A DNA stretch of 64,000 nt from Erinaceus europaeus (Eukaryota > Chordata > Mammalia > Eulipotyphla > Erinaceidae), in the NCBI RefSeq assembly GCF_950295315.1, contig NC_080181.1:36175375-36239374 (forward strand), written 5' to 3'. Below, piece after piece: positions 25,086-37,560 of this stretch. Made by a program: the position numbers and the translations under genes. Under the pieces are notes generated by a model, which ran no database searches, had not been told where the DNA came from, and saw only the letters and a program-made list of their open reading frames with translations. The number at the start of each line of letters is the position of its first letter. Position 1 is the first letter of the stretch.

Positions 25086-26442
25086 CCCAGGTGTGTGTTC
25101 TTTGTAGATTCGCACACAGGTGCAATTGGTTTCTCTTGATTACGCCTTGGTTGTTTTTTTAGAAGATTTGTACACAGGTGCAAGTGGTTTGTCTTGATTG
25201 CGCCTAGGATTTTTTTTTTTTTAGATTCTCACACAGGTGCAAGTGGTTTGTCTTGATTGCGCCTAGGATTTTTTTTTTTTAGATTCTCACACAGGTGCAA
25301 GTGGTTTGTCTTGATTGCGCCTAGGTTTTTTTTTTTTTTTAGATTCGCACACAGGTCCTAGTGGTTTGTCTTGATTGCGGCCAGGTGTGTCTTCTTTGTA
25401 GATTCGCACACAAGTGCAATTGGTCTCTTGATTACGCCTTGGTTTTTTTTTTGTTTTTGTTTTTGTAGATTCGCACACAGGTGCAAGAGGTTAGTCTTGA
25501 TTGTGCCTATTTTTTTGAAGCTTCGAACACAGGTGCAAGTTGTTTGTCTTGATTGCGCCAAGGTTTTTGTAGATTCACACACAGGTGCAATTGGTTGAAT
25601 TTGATTCCGCCCAGGTGTGTGTTGTTTTTAGATTTGCACACAGTTGCAAGTGGTTTCACTTGAATGTGCCCAGGTGTGTGTTGTTTTAAGATTCCCACAC
25701 AGGTGCAAGTGGTTTGTCATGATTGCCCCCAGGTGTGTGTTGTTTATAGTTTCGCACACAGGTGCAAGTGGTTTGATTTGATTGTGTCTAGGATTTTATT
25801 TATTGTAGATTCGCACACAGGTGCAAGTGGTTTCTTTTGATTGCGCCTATTTTTTTTTGGAGATTCGCACACAGGTGCAAGTGGTTTCTTTTGATTGCGC
25901 CTATTGTTTTTTTTGGAGATTCGCACAAAGGTTCTATTGGTTTGTCTTGATTGCGCCTAGGAATTTTTTTTTTTTAGATTCTCACACAGGTGCAAGTGGT
26001 TTGTCTTGATTGCGCCTAGGTTTTTTTTTTTTTTTAGATTCGTACACAGGTGCTAGTGGTTTGTCTTGATTGCGCCCAGGTGTGTCTTCTTTGTAGATTC
26101 GCACACAGGTGCAATTGGTTTCTCTTGATCACACCTTGGGTTTTTTTTTTTGCAGATTTGTACACAGGTGCAAGTGGTTTGTCTTGATTGCGCTTAGGAT
26201 TTTATTTTTTACATTCTCACACAGGTGCAAGTGGTTTGTCTTGATTGCGCCTAGGTTTTTTTTTCTTAGATTCGCACACAGGTGCTAGTGGTTTTTCTTG
26301 ATTGCGCCCAGGTGTGTGTTCTTTGTAGATTCGCACACAGGTGCAATTGGTTTCTCTTGATTACGCCTTGGTTGTTTTTCTTGAAGATTTGTACACAGGT
26401 GCAAGTGGTTTGTCTTGATTGCGCCTAGGATTTTTTTTTTTT
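24703..26442 (+). repeat. 1.74-kb tandem duplication, copy 1
   Basis: From the F monomer at 24,703 the order of monomers repeats 1,740 bp later, starting at 26,443. It overlaps the end of the 6.88-kb copy B, so the duplication is younger than, or spans the edge of, that repeat. It carries two consecutive CTAGGATTTT/AGATTCTCAC monomers at about 25,205-25,320, where copy 2 has one. Confidence 0.87.
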
Positions 26443-28127
26443 AGATTCTCACACAGGTGCAAGTGGTTTGTCATGATTGCCCCCAGGTGTGTGTTGGTTA
26501 TAGTTTCGCACACAGGTGCAAGTGGTTTGATTTGATTGCGTCTAGGATTTTATTTATTGTAGATTCGCACACAGGTGCAAGTGGTTTCTTTTGATTGCGC
26601 CTATTTTTTTTTTTAGATTCTCACACAGGTGCAAGTGGTTTCTTTTGATTGCGCCTATTTTTTTTTTGGAGATTCGCACAAAGGTGCTAGTGGTTTGTCT
26701 TGATTGCGCCTAGGAATTTTTTTTTTTTTAGATTCTCACACAGGTGCAAGTGGTTTGTCTTGATTGCGCCTAGGTTTTTTTTTTTTTTGATTCGCACAAA
26801 GGTGCTAGTGGTTTGTCTTGATTGCGCCCAGGTGTGTGTTCTTTGTAGATTCGCACACAGGTGCAATTGGTTTCTCTTGATTACGCCTTGGTTGTTTTTT
26901 TAGAAGATTTGTACACAGGTGCAAGTGGTTTGTCTTGATTGCGCCTAGGATTTTTTTTTTTTAGATTCTCACACAGGTGCAAGTGGTTTGTCTTGATTGC
27001 GCCTAGGTTTTTTTTTTTTTTTAGATTCGCACACAGGTGCTAGTGGTTTGTCTTGATTGCGCCCAGGTGTGTCTTCTTTGTAGATTCGCACACAAGTGCA
27101 ATTGGTCTCTTGATTACGCCTTGGTTTTTTTTTTTGTTTTGTTTTTGTAGATTCGCACACAGGTGCAAGAGGTTAGTCTTGATTGTGCCTATTTTTTTGA
27201 AGCTTCGAACACAGGTGCAAGTTGTTTGTCTTGATTGCGCCAAGTTTTTTGTAGATTCACACACAGGTGCAATTGGTTGTATTTGATTCCGCCCAGGTGT
27301 GTGTTGTTTTTATATTTGCACACAGTTGCAAGTGGTTTCACTTGAATGTGCCCAGGTGTGTGTTGTTTTAAGATTCCCACACAGGTGCAAGTGGTTTGTG
27401 ATGATAGCCCCCAGGTGTGTGTTGGTTATAGTTTCGCACACAGGTGCAAGTGGTTTGATTTGATTGTGTCTAGGATTTTATTTATTGTAGATTCGCACAC
27501 AGGTGCAAGTGGTTTCTTTTGATTGCGCCTATTTTTTTTTGGAGATTCGCACACAGGTGCAAGTGGTTTCTTTTTATTGCGCCTATTTTTTTTTTTGGAG
27601 ATTCACACAAAGGTGCTATTGGTTTGTCTTGATTGCGCCTAAGAATTTTTTTTTTTTAGATTCTCACACAGGTGCAAGTGGTTTGTCTTGATTGCGCCTA
27701 GGTTTTTTTTTTTTTTAGATTCGTACACAGGTGCTAGTGGTTTGTCTTGATTGCGCCCAGGTGTGTCTTCTTTGTAGATTCGCACACAGGTGCAATTGGT
27801 TTCTCTTGATCACACCTTGGGTTTTTTTTTTTGCAGATTTGTACACAGGTGCAAGTGGTTTGTGTTGATTGCGCCTAGGATTTTATTTTTTACATTCTCA
27901 CACAGGTGCAAGTGGTTTGTCTTGATTGCGCCTAGGTTTTTTTTTTTTTTAGATTCGCACACAGGTGCTAGTGGTTTGTCTTGATTGCGCCCAGGTGTGT
28001 GTTCTTTGTAGATTCGCACACAGGTGCAATTGGTTTCTCTTGATTACGCCTTGGTTGTTTTTTTTTTGAAGATTTGTACACAGGTGCAAGTGGTTTGTCT
28101 TGATTGCGCCTAGGATTTTTTTTTTTT
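26443..28127 (+). repeat. 1.74-kb tandem duplication, copy 2
   Basis: This copy matches copy 1 at offset 1,740 until about 26,960, then at 1,682 because one 58-bp monomer is missing. Its first monomer (26,443-26,501) is a hybrid: an A-type head AGATTCTCACACAGG joined to an F-type end ATGATTGCCCCCAGG, replacing the expected D-E-F run. Private changes include GATGATAGCCCCC at about 27,405 and GGTTGTATTTG at about 27,275. Confidence 0.87.
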
Positions 28128-29290
28128 AGATTCTCACACAGGTGCAAGTGGTTTGTCTTTATTGCGCCTAGGTTTTTTTTTTTTTTTAGATTCGCACACA
28201 GGTGCTAGTGGTTTGTCTTGATTGCGCCCAGGTGTGTCTTCTTTGTAGATTCGCACACAAGTGCAATTGGTTTCTCTTGATTACGCCTTGGTTTTTTTTT
28301 GTTGTTGTTGTAGATTCGCACACAGGTGCAAGTGTTTTGTCTTGATTGTGCCTATTTTTTTTGAAGCTTCGAACACAGGTGCAAGTTGTTTGTCTTGATT
28401 GCGCCAAGGTTTTTGTTTTTTGTAGATTCACACACAGGTGCAATTGGTTGAATTTGATTCCGCCCAGGTGTGTGTTGTTTTTAGATTTGCACACAGTTGT
28501 AAGTGGTTTCACTTGAATCTGCCCAGGTGTGGTTGTTTTCAGATTCCCACACAGGTGCAAGTGGTTTGTCATGATTGCCCCCAGGTGTGTGTTGTTTATA
28601 GTTTCGCACACAGGTTAAAGTAATTTGATTTGATTGCCCCTCGGATTATATTTTTTTTAGATTCGCACACAGGTGCAATTGGTTTGTTTTGATTGCGCCT
28701 AGGTTTTTTTTTTTGTAGATTCACACACAGGTGCTAGGGTTAGTCTTGATTGTGCCTAGGATTTTTTTTTTTTTTTTGTAGATTCGCACACAGGTGCAAG
28801 TGGTTTGTCTTGATTGCACCTAGGTTTTTTTTTTTTTTTTTAGATTCGCACACAGTTGCAAGTGGTTTGTCTTGATTGCACCTTGGTTTTTTTTTTTTGA
28901 AGATTTGTACACAGGTGCAAGTGGTTTGTCTTTATTGCGCCTAGGATTTTTTTTTTCAGATTCGCACAGGTGCAAATAGTTTGTTGATTGTGCCTAGGTT
29001 TTTTTTTGTAGATTCAAATACAGGTGCAAGTGGTTTGTCTTGATTGTCCCTAGGTTTTTTTTTTTTTTTTAGATTCGTACACAGGTGCATTTGCTTTGTC
29101 TTGATTGCGCCTAGGATTATTTTTTTTGAAGATTCGCACACAGGTGCAAGTGATTTATCTTGATTGCGCCCAGGTTTGTGTTGTTTGTAGATTCGCACAC
29201 AGGTGCAATTGGTTTCTCTTGATTACGCCTTGGTTGTTTTTGTTGTAGATTCGCACACAGGTGCAAGTGGTTTGTCTTGTTTGTGCCTAG

Positions 29291-29325
29291 GTTTTTTTTT
29301 TGTTGTTCCTAGGTTTTTTTTGAAG
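29291..29325 (+). repeat. Body-less mini-monomer
   Basis: Between two normal monomers lies only TTTTTTGTTGTTCCTAGG followed by a T tract: a monomer that has lost its 40-base body and keeps just CCTAGG and tracts. A matching relic with one base change (GTTGGTCCTAGG) lies at about 36,409-36,440 in the homologous block. The deletion thus happened before that block was copied. Confidence 0.8.
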
Positions 29326-29554
29326 ATTCGCACACAGGTGCAAGGGGTTTGTCTTGATTGTGCCTATTTTTTTTTTTTTTTTGGAGAATCGCACACAGGT
29401 GCAAGTGGTTTGTCTTGATTGCGCCTAGGTTTTTTATTGTAGATTCGCACACAGGTACAAGTGGTTAGTCTTGATTGTGCCTTTTTTTTTTTTTTGATGA
29501 TTCTCACACAGGTGCAAGTGGATTTTCTTGATTGCGCCTAGCATTTTTTTTTAG

Positions 29555-30620
29555 ATTCGCACACAGGTGCAAGAGGTTTTTCTTGATTGCACCTAGGTTT
29601 TTTATTTTTTTTTGAAGATTCGCTCTCAGGTGCAAGTTGTTTGTCTTGATTGCGCCCAGGTGTGTTTTGTTTGTAGATTTGCACACAGGTGCAAGTGGTT
29701 TGTCTTGATTGCGCCCTGGTTTGTGTTGTTTGTAGATTAGCACACAGGTGCAATTGGTTTCTCTTGATTACGCCTTGGTTTTTTTTGTTGTAGATTCGCA
29801 CACAGGTGCAAGTGGTTTGTCTTGATTGCGCATAGGTTTTTGTTTTTTGTAGATTCACACACAGGTGCAATTGGTTGATCTTGATTCCGCACAGGTGTGT
29901 GTTCTTTTTAGATTTGCACACAGTTGCAAGTGGTTTCACTTGAATGTGCTCAGGTGTGTGTTGTTTTCAGATTCCCACACAGGTGCAAGTGGTTTGTCAT
30001 GATTGCCCCCAGGTGTGTGTTGTTTATAGTTTCGCACACAGGTTAAAGTAATTTGATTTGATTGCGCCTCGGATTTTATTTTTTTTAGATTCGGACACAG
30101 GTGCAAGAGGTTTTTCTTGATTGCACCTAGGTTTTTTTTTTTTTTTTTGAAGATTCGCTCTCAGGTGCAAGTTGTTTGTCTTGATTGCGCCCAGGTGTGT
30201 TTTGTTTGTAGATTTGCACACAGGTGCAAGTGGTTTGTCTTGATTGCGCCCTGGTTTGTGTTGTTTGTAGATTAGCACACAGGTGAAATTGGTTTCTCTT
30301 GATTACGCCTTGGTTTTTTTTGTTGTAGATTCGCACACAGGTGCAAGTGGTTTGTCTTGATTGCGCATAGGTTTTTGTTTTTTGTAGATTCACACACAGG
30401 TGTAATTGGTTGATCTTGATTCCGCCCAGGTGTGTGTTCTTTTTAGATTTGCACACAGTTGCAAGTGGTTTCACTTGAATGTGCCCAGGTGTGTGTTGTT
30501 TTCAGATTCCCACACAGGTGCAAGTCGTTTGTCATGATTGCCCCTAGGTGTGTGTTGTTTATAGTTTTCTCACACAGGTGCAAGTGGTTTGTCTTGATTG
30601 CGCCTAGGTTTTTTTTGTAG
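29555..30620 (+). repeat. 535-bp tandem duplication
   Basis: The run from CAAGAGGTTTTTCTTG through GATTCGCTCTCAGG, three AGATTTGCAC/AGATTAGCAC monomers and a D-E-F-G cassette occurs twice, the second time 535 bp later (first copy from about 29,555, second from about 30,087). The homologous block at 36.6-37.1 kb has it once. Small differences: GGTGCAATTGG against GGTGAAATTGG (about 29,750 and 30,285) and TCCGCACAGG against TCCGCCCAGG. Confidence 0.85.
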
Positions 30621-30789
30621 ATTCACACACAGGTGCAAGTGGTTTGTCTTTATTGCACTAGCATTTTTTTTTAGATTCGCACACAGGTGCAAGTGTTTTG
30701 TCTTGATTGTGCCTATTTTTTTTTGAAACTTCGCACACAGGTGCAAGTGGTTTGTCTTGATTGCGCCTTGTTTTTTTTTTTTTTTTGAA

Positions 30790-30815
30790 GATTCGCACAC
30801 AGGTTAAAGTTTTAG
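30790..30815 (+). repeat. Truncated monomer
   Basis: A monomer stops after AGATTCGCACACAGGTTAAAG and passes in a few T to the next AGATTCTCAC. Its TTAAAG is the variant seen in the G monomers at 28,610 and 30,050. The same relic is present at about 37,370-37,395 in the 6.58-kb-distant copy. Confidence 0.8.
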
Positions 30816-30970
30816 ATTCTCACACAGGTGCAAGTGGTTTGTCTTGATTGCGCCTAGGTTTTTTTTTTTGTAGATTCACACACAGGTGCAAGTGGTTTGT
30901 CTTGATTGCTCCTTGGTTTCTTTTTTTTGAAGATTTGTACACAGGTGCAAGTGGTTTGTCTTGATTGCGC

Positions 30971-33686
30971 CTAGGATTTTTTTTTTTAGATTCGCACAGG
31001 TGCAAGTGGTTTGTCTTGATTGCGCATAGTAATTTTTTTTTGATTCTCACACAAGTGCAAGTGGTTTTTGTTGATTGCGCCTTGGTTCTTTTTTTTTTTT
31101 TGAAGATTTCTACACAGGTGCAATTGGTTTTTCTTGATTGCACCTTGTATTTTTTTTTTTTAGATTCTCACACAGGTGCAAGTGGTTTGTCTTGATTGAG
31201 CCTAGGTTTTTTTTTTTTTTTTTTTAGATTCGCACACAGGTGCAAGTGGTTTGTCTTGATTGCGCCCCGGTGTTTGTTGTTTGTAGATTCGCACACAGGT
31301 GCAATTGGTTTCTCTTGATTAAGCCTTGGTTTTTTTTGTTGTAGATTCGCAAACAGGTGTAAGTGGTTTGTCTTGATTGTGCCTCTTTTTTTTTTTTTGA
31401 AGATTCGCACACAGGTGCAAGTGGTTTGTCTTGATTGTGCCTAGTTTTTTTTTTTTTTTGGAGATTCGCACACAGCTGCAAGTGGTTTGTCATGATTGTG
31501 CCTACTTTTTTTTTGAACCTTCGCACACAGTGGCAAGTGGTATGTCTTGATTGCGCCTAGGTTTTTGTTTTTTGTAGATTCACACACAGGTGCAATTGGT
31601 TGATCTTGATTCGGCCCAGGTGTGTGTTGTTTTTAGATTTGCACACAGTTGCAAGTGGTTTCACTTGAATGTGCCCAGATGTGTGTTGTTTTCAGATTCC
31701 CACACAGGTGCAAGTGGTTTGTCATGATTGCCCCCAGGTGTGTGTTGTTTATAGTTTCGCACACAGGTTCAAGTAGTTTGATTTGATTGCTCCTAGGATT
31801 TTATTTTTTGTAGATTCGCACATAGGTGCAATTGGTTTGTTTTAATTGCGCCTAGGTTTTTTTTTGTAGATTCACACACAGGTGCTAGGGTTTGTCTTGA
31901 TTGTGCCTAGGATTTTTTTTTTTGTAGATTCGCACACAGGTGCAAGTGGTTTGTCTGGATTGCGCCTAGGTTTTTTTTTTTTTTTTAGATTCGGACACAG
32001 GTGCAAGTGGTTTGTCTTGATTGCACCTTGGATTTTTTTTTTGAAGATTTGTACACAGATGCAAGTGGTTTATCTTGATTGCGCCTAGGAATTTTTTTTT
32101 TTTTAGATTCTCACACAGGTGCAATGGTTTGTCTTTATTGCGCCTACTTTTTTTTTTTTTTTTTAGATTCGCACACAGGTGCAAGTGGTTTGTCTTGATT
32201 GCGCCTAGAATTTTTTTTTTTTTTGATTCTCACGCAGGTGCAAGTGGTTTGTGTTGATTGCGCCTTGGTTTTTTTTTTTTTTTTTTTGACGATTTGTACA
32301 CAGGTTCAAGTGGTTTGTCTTGATTGCGCCCAGGTGTGTGTTGTTTGTAGATTCGCACACAGGTGAAAATGGTTTCTCTTGATTACGCCTTGGTTTTTTT
32401 TTTGTTGTAGACTGTCACACAGGTGCAAGTGATTTGTCTTGATTGTGCCTATTTTTTTTGAAGCTTCGAACACAGGTGCCAGTGGTTTGTCTTGATTGTG
32501 CTTTGTTTTTTTTTTTGAAGATTCGCACACAGGTTTAAGTGGTTTTTCATGATTGCGCCTGGGATATTTTTTTTTTTTAGATTCTCACACAGGTGCAAGT
32601 GGTTTCTCTTGATTCCGCCTAGGTTTTTTATTTTTTTTTTTTAGATTCGCACACAGGTGCTAGTGGTTTGTCTTGATTGCGCCCAGGTGTGTGTTCTTTG
32701 TAGATTCGCACACAGGTGCCATTGGTTTCTCTTGATTACGCCTTTTTTTTTTTTTTGTAGATTCGCACACAGGTGCAAGAGGTTAGTCTTGATTGTGCCT
32801 ATTTTTTTTGAAGCTTCGAACACAGGTGCAAGTTGTTTGTCTTGATTGCGCCAAGTTTTTTGTAGATTCACACACAGGTGCAATTGGTTGAATTTGATTC
32901 CGCCCAGGTGTGTGTTGTTTTTAGATTTGCACACAGTTGCAAGTGGTTTCACTTGAATGTGCCCAGGTCTGTGTTGTTTTCAGATTCCCACACAGGTGCA
33001 AGTGGTTTGTGATGATTGCCCCCAGGTGTGTGTTGGTTATAGTTTCGCACACAGGTGCAAGTGGTTTGATTTGATTGAATCTAGGATTTTATTTATTGTA
33101 GATTCGCACACAGGTGCAAGTGGTTTCTTTTGATTGCGCCTATTTTTTTTTTGGAGATCCGCACAAAGGTGCTAGTGGTTTGTCTTGATTGCGCCTAGGA
33201 ATTTTTTTTTTTAGATTCTCACACAGGTGCAAGTGGTTTGTCTTGATTGCGCCTAGGTTTTTTTTTTTTTTTAGATTCGCACAAAGGTGCTAGTGGTTTG
33301 TCTTGATTGCGCCCAGGTGTGTGTTCTTTGTAGATTCGCACACAGGTGCAATTGGTTTCTCTTGATTACGCCTTGGTTGTTTTTTTTTGAAGATTTGTAC
33401 ACAGGTGCAAGTGGTTTGTCTTGATTGCGCCTAGGATTTTTTTTTTTAGATTCTCACACAGGTGCAAGTGGTTTGTCTTGATTGCGCCTAGGATTTTTTT
33501 TTTTAGATTCTCACACAGGTGCAAGTGGTTTGTCTTGATTGCGCCTAGGTTTTTTTTTTTTTTTTAGATTCGCACACAGGTGCTAGTGGTTTGTCTTGAC
33601 TGCGCCCAGGTGTGTCTTCTTTGTAGATTCGCACACAAGTGCAATTGGTTTCTCTTGATTACGCCTTGGTTTTTTTTTGTTGTTGT
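30971..33686 (+). repeat. Mosaic block; 32.04-33.69 kb recurs at 37.56 kb, 30.9-32.06 kb recurs at 45.4 kb
   Basis: The stretch contains the landmark CAGTGGCAAGTGG monomer (31,527) and a D-E-F-G cassette at 31,576. Its first part is matched at about 45,390-46,560 (offset near 14,500). Its second part, from the AGATTTGTACACAGATGC monomer at about 32,043, is matched from 37,567 (offset 5,524). It contains odd monomers such as AGACTGTCACACAGG (32,408) and CACGCAGG (32,232). Confidence 0.82.
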
Positions 33687-35190
33687 AGATTCGCACACAG
33701 GTGCAAGAGGTTAGTCTTGACTGTGCCTATTTTTTTTGAAGCTTCGAACACAGGTGCAAGTTGTTTGTCTTGATTGCGCCAAGTTTTTTGTAGATTCACA
33801 CACAGGTGCAATTGGTTGAATTTGATTCCGCCCAGGTGTGTGTTGTTTTTAGATTTGCACACAGTTGCAAGTGGTTTCACTTGAATGTGCCCAGGTGTGT
33901 GTTGTTTTAAGATTCCCACACAGGTGCAAGTGGTTTGTGATGATTGCCCCCAGGTGTGTGTTGGTTATAGTTTCGCACACAGGTGCAAGTGGTTTGATTT
34001 GATTGCGTCTAGGATTTTATTTATTGTAGATTCGCACACAGGTGCAAGTGGTTTCTTTTGATTGCGCCTATTTTTTTTTTAGATTCTCACACAGGTGCAA
34101 GTGGTTTCTTTTGATTGCGCCTTTTTTTTTTTTTGGAGATTCGCACAAAGGTGCTAGTGGTTTGTCTTGATTGCGCCTAGGAATTTTTTTTTTTAGATTC
34201 TCACACAGGTGCAAGTGGTTTGTCTTGATTGCGCCTAGGTTTTTTTTTTTTTTTTTTAGATTCGTACACAGGTGCTAGTGGTTTGTCTTGATTGCGCCCA
34301 GGTGTGTCTTCTTTGTAGATTCGCACACAGGTGCAATTGGTTTCTCTTGATCACACCTTGGGTTTTTTTTTTGCAGATTTGTACACAGGTGCAAGTGGTT
34401 TGTCTTGATTGCCCCTAGGATTTTATTTTTTACATTCTCACACAGGTGCAAGTGGTTTGTCTTGATTGCGCCTAAGTTTTTTTTTTTTTAGATTCGCACA
34501 CAGGTGCTAGTGGTTTGTCTTGATTGCGCCCAGGTGTGTGTTCTTTGTAGATTCGCACACAGGTTCAATTGGTTTCTCTTGATTACGCCTTGGTTGTTTT
34601 TCTTGAAGATTTGTACACAGGTGCAAGTGGTTTGTCTTGATTGCGCCTAGGATTTTTTTTTTTTTAGATTCTCACACAGGTGCAAGTGGTTTGTCTTTAT
34701 TGCGCCTTGGTTTTTTTTTGTTGTTGTTGTAGATTCGCACACAGGTGCTAGTGGTTTGTCTTGATTGTGCCTATTTTTTTTGAAGCTTCGAACACAGGTG
34801 CAAGTGGTTTGTCTTGATTGCGCCAAGGTTTTTGTTTTTTGTAGATTCACACACAGGTGCAATTGGTTGAATTTGATTCTGCCCAGGTGTGTGTTGTTTT
34901 CAGATTCCCACACAGGTGCAAGTGGTTTCACTTGAATGTGCCCAGGTGTGTGTTGTTTTCAGATTCCCACACAGGTGCAAGTGGTTTGTCATGATTGCCC
35001 CCAGGTGTGTGTTGGTTATAGTTTCGCACACAGGTGCAAGTGGTTTGATTTGATTGCGTCTAGGATTTTATTTATTGTAGATTCGCACACAGGTGCAAGA
35101 GGTTTCTTTTGATTGCGCCTATTTTTTTTTTTAGATTCTCACACAGGTGCAAGTGGTTTCTTTTGATTGCGCATATTTTTTTTTTGGAGA
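33687..35190 (+). repeat. 1.5-kb block repeated at 40,138-41,630
   Basis: The run from CAAGAGGTTAGTCTTGACTG through cassettes at 33,792 and 34,843 recurs about 6,450 bp downstream. It shares the GCGCCTTTTTTT monomer (about 34,120 and 40,570) and the CCTAAGTTTT tail (about 34,470 and 40,922). It also resembles 3,687-5,000 and 16,000-18,000, so it is a further copy of the common left-arm module. Confidence 0.82.
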
Positions 35191-37560
35191 TTCGCACAAA
35201 GCTGCTAGTGGTTTGTCTTGATTGCGCCTAGGAATTTTTTTTTTTTTTGATTCTCACACAGGTGCAAGTGGTTTGTCTTACTTGCGCCTAGGTTTTTTTT
35301 TTTTTTAGATTCGCACAAAGGTGCTAGTGGTTTGTCTTGATTGCGCCCAGGTGTGTTTTGTTTGTAGATTTGCACACAGGTGCAAGTGGTTTGTCTTGAT
35401 TGCGCCCTGGTTTGTGTTGTTTGTAGATTAGCACACAGGTGCAATTGGTTTCTTTTGATTACGCCTTGGTTTTTTTTGTTGTAGATTCGCACACAGGTGC
35501 AAGTGGTTTGTCTTGATTGCGCATAGGTTTTTGTTTTTTGTAGATTCACACAAAGGTGCAATTGGTTGATCTTGATTCCGCACAGGTGTGTGTTCTTTTT
35601 AGATTTGCACACAGTTGCAATTGGTTTCACTTGAATGTGCTCAGGTGTGTGTTGTTTTCAGATTCCCACACAGGTGCAAGTGGTTTGTCATGATTGCCCC
35701 CAGGTGTGTGTTGTTTATAGTTTCGCACACAGGTTAAAGTAATTTGATTTGATTGCGCCTCGTATTTTATTTTTTTTAGATTCGCACACAGGTGCAATTG
35801 GTTTGTTTTGATTGCGCCTAGGTTTTTTTTTTGTAGATTCACACACAGGTGCTAGGGTTAGTCTTGATTGTGCCTAGGATTTTTTTTTTTTGTAGATTCG
35901 CACACAGGTGCAAGTGGTTTGTCTTGATTGCGCCTAGGTTTTTTTTTTTTTTTTAGATTCGCACACAGTTGCAAGTGGTTTGTCTTGATTGCACCTTTGT
36001 TTTTTTTTTTTTGAAGATTTGTACACAGGTGCAAGTGGTTTGTCTTTATTGCGCCTAGGATTTTTTTTTTCAGATTCGCACAGGTGCAAATAGTTTGTTG
36101 ATTGTGCCTAGGTTTTTTTTTGTAGATTCAAATACAGGTGCAAGTGGTTTGTCTTGATTGTCCCTAGGTTTTTTTTTTTTTTTTTTAGATTCGTACACAG
36201 GTGCATTTGCTTTGTCTTGATTGCGCCTAGGATTATTTTTTTTGAAGATTCGCAAACAGGTGCAAGTGATTTATCTTGATTGTGCCCAGGTTTGTGTTGT
36301 TTGTAGATTCGCACACAGGTGCAATTGGTTTCTCTTGATTACGCCTTGGTTGTTTTTGTTGTAGATTCGCACACAGGTGCAAGTGGTTTGTCTTGTTTGT
36401 GCCTAGGTTTTTTTTTTTGTTGGTCCTAGGTTTTTTTTGAAGATTCGCACACAGGTGCAAGGTGTTTGTCTTGATTGTGCCTATTTTTTTTTTTTTGGAG
36501 AATCGCACACAGGTGCAAGTGGTTTGTCTTGATTGCGCCTAGGTTTTTTATTGTAGATTCGCACACAGGTGCAAGTGGTTTGTCTTGATTGTGCCTGTTT
36601 TTTTTTGATGATTCTCACACAGGTGCAAGTGGATTTTCTTGATTGCGCCTAGCATTTTTTTTTAGATTCGCACACAGGTGCAAGAGGTTTTTCTTGATTG
36701 CACCTAGGTTTTTTTTTTTTTTTTTTGAAGATTCGCTCTCAGGTGCAAGTTGTTTGTCTTGATTGCGCCCAGGTGTGTTTTGTTTGTAGATTTGCACACA
36801 GGTGCAAGTGGTTTGTCTTGATTGCGCCCTGGTTTGTGTTCTTTGTAGATTAGCACACAGGTGAAATTGGTTTCTCTTGATTACGCCTTGGTTTTTTTTG
36901 TTGTAGATTCGCACACAGGTGCAAGTGGTTTGTCTTGATTGCGCATAGGTTTTTGTTTTTTGTAGATTCACACACAGGTGCAATTGGTTGATCTTGATTC
37001 CGCCCAGGTGTGTGTTCTTTTTAGATTTGCACACAGTTGCAAGTGGTTTCACTTGAATGTGCCCAGGTGTGTGTTGTTTTCAGATTCCCACACAGGTGCA
37101 AGTCGTTTGTCATGATTGCCCCTAGGTGTGTGTTGTTTATAGTTTTCTCACACAGGTGCAAGTGGTTTGTCTTGATTGCGCCTAGGTTTTTTTTGTAGAT
37201 TCACACACAGGTGCAAGTGGTTTGTCTTTATTGCACTAGCATTTTTTTTTAGATTCGCACACAGGTGCAAGTGTTTTGTCTTGATTGTGCCTATTTTTTT
37301 TTGAAACTTCGCACACAGGTGCAAGTGGTTTGTCTTGATTGCGCCTTGTTTTTTTTTTTTTTTTGAAGATTCGCACACAGGTTAAAGTTTTAGATTCTCA
37401 CACAGGTGCAAGTGGTTTGTCTTGATTGCGCCTAGGTTTTTTTTTTTTGTAGATTCACACACAGGTGCAAGTGGTTTGTCTTGATTGCTCCTTGGTTTCT
37501 TTTTTTTGAAGATTTGTACACAGGTGCAAGTGGTTTGTCTTGATTGCGCCTAGGATTTTT
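35191..37560 (+). repeat. Mosaic block, second copy of the 28.9-30.97-kb module
   Basis: Monomers pair with 28,900-29,700 at offset 7,116 and with 30,130-30,970 at offset 6,578. The change of offset is explained by the 535-bp duplication being single here. The block ends at about 37,560 in a join: CTAGGATTTT passes into GAAGATTTGTACACAGATGC, where the parent block has another 1.05 kb between these two sequences. Confidence 0.82.

Larger units (their letters stand above)
28128..30970 (+). repeat. Mosaic block with copies at about 35.7-37.5 and 44.1-45.1 kb
   Basis: The block contains less regular monomers: CAGGTTAAAGTAATTTG (28,610), GCATTTGCTTTG (29,090), TCAAATACAGG (29,016) and GAAGATTCGCTCTCAGG (29,615). 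The stretch 28,200-29,250 is matched at about 35,750-36,360 (offset near 7,116) and at 44,100-45,130 (offset near 15,890). The stretch 30,130-30,970 is matched at 36,705-37,550 (offset 6,578). This block is therefore a long-range repeated module, not random decay. Confidence 0.82.
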
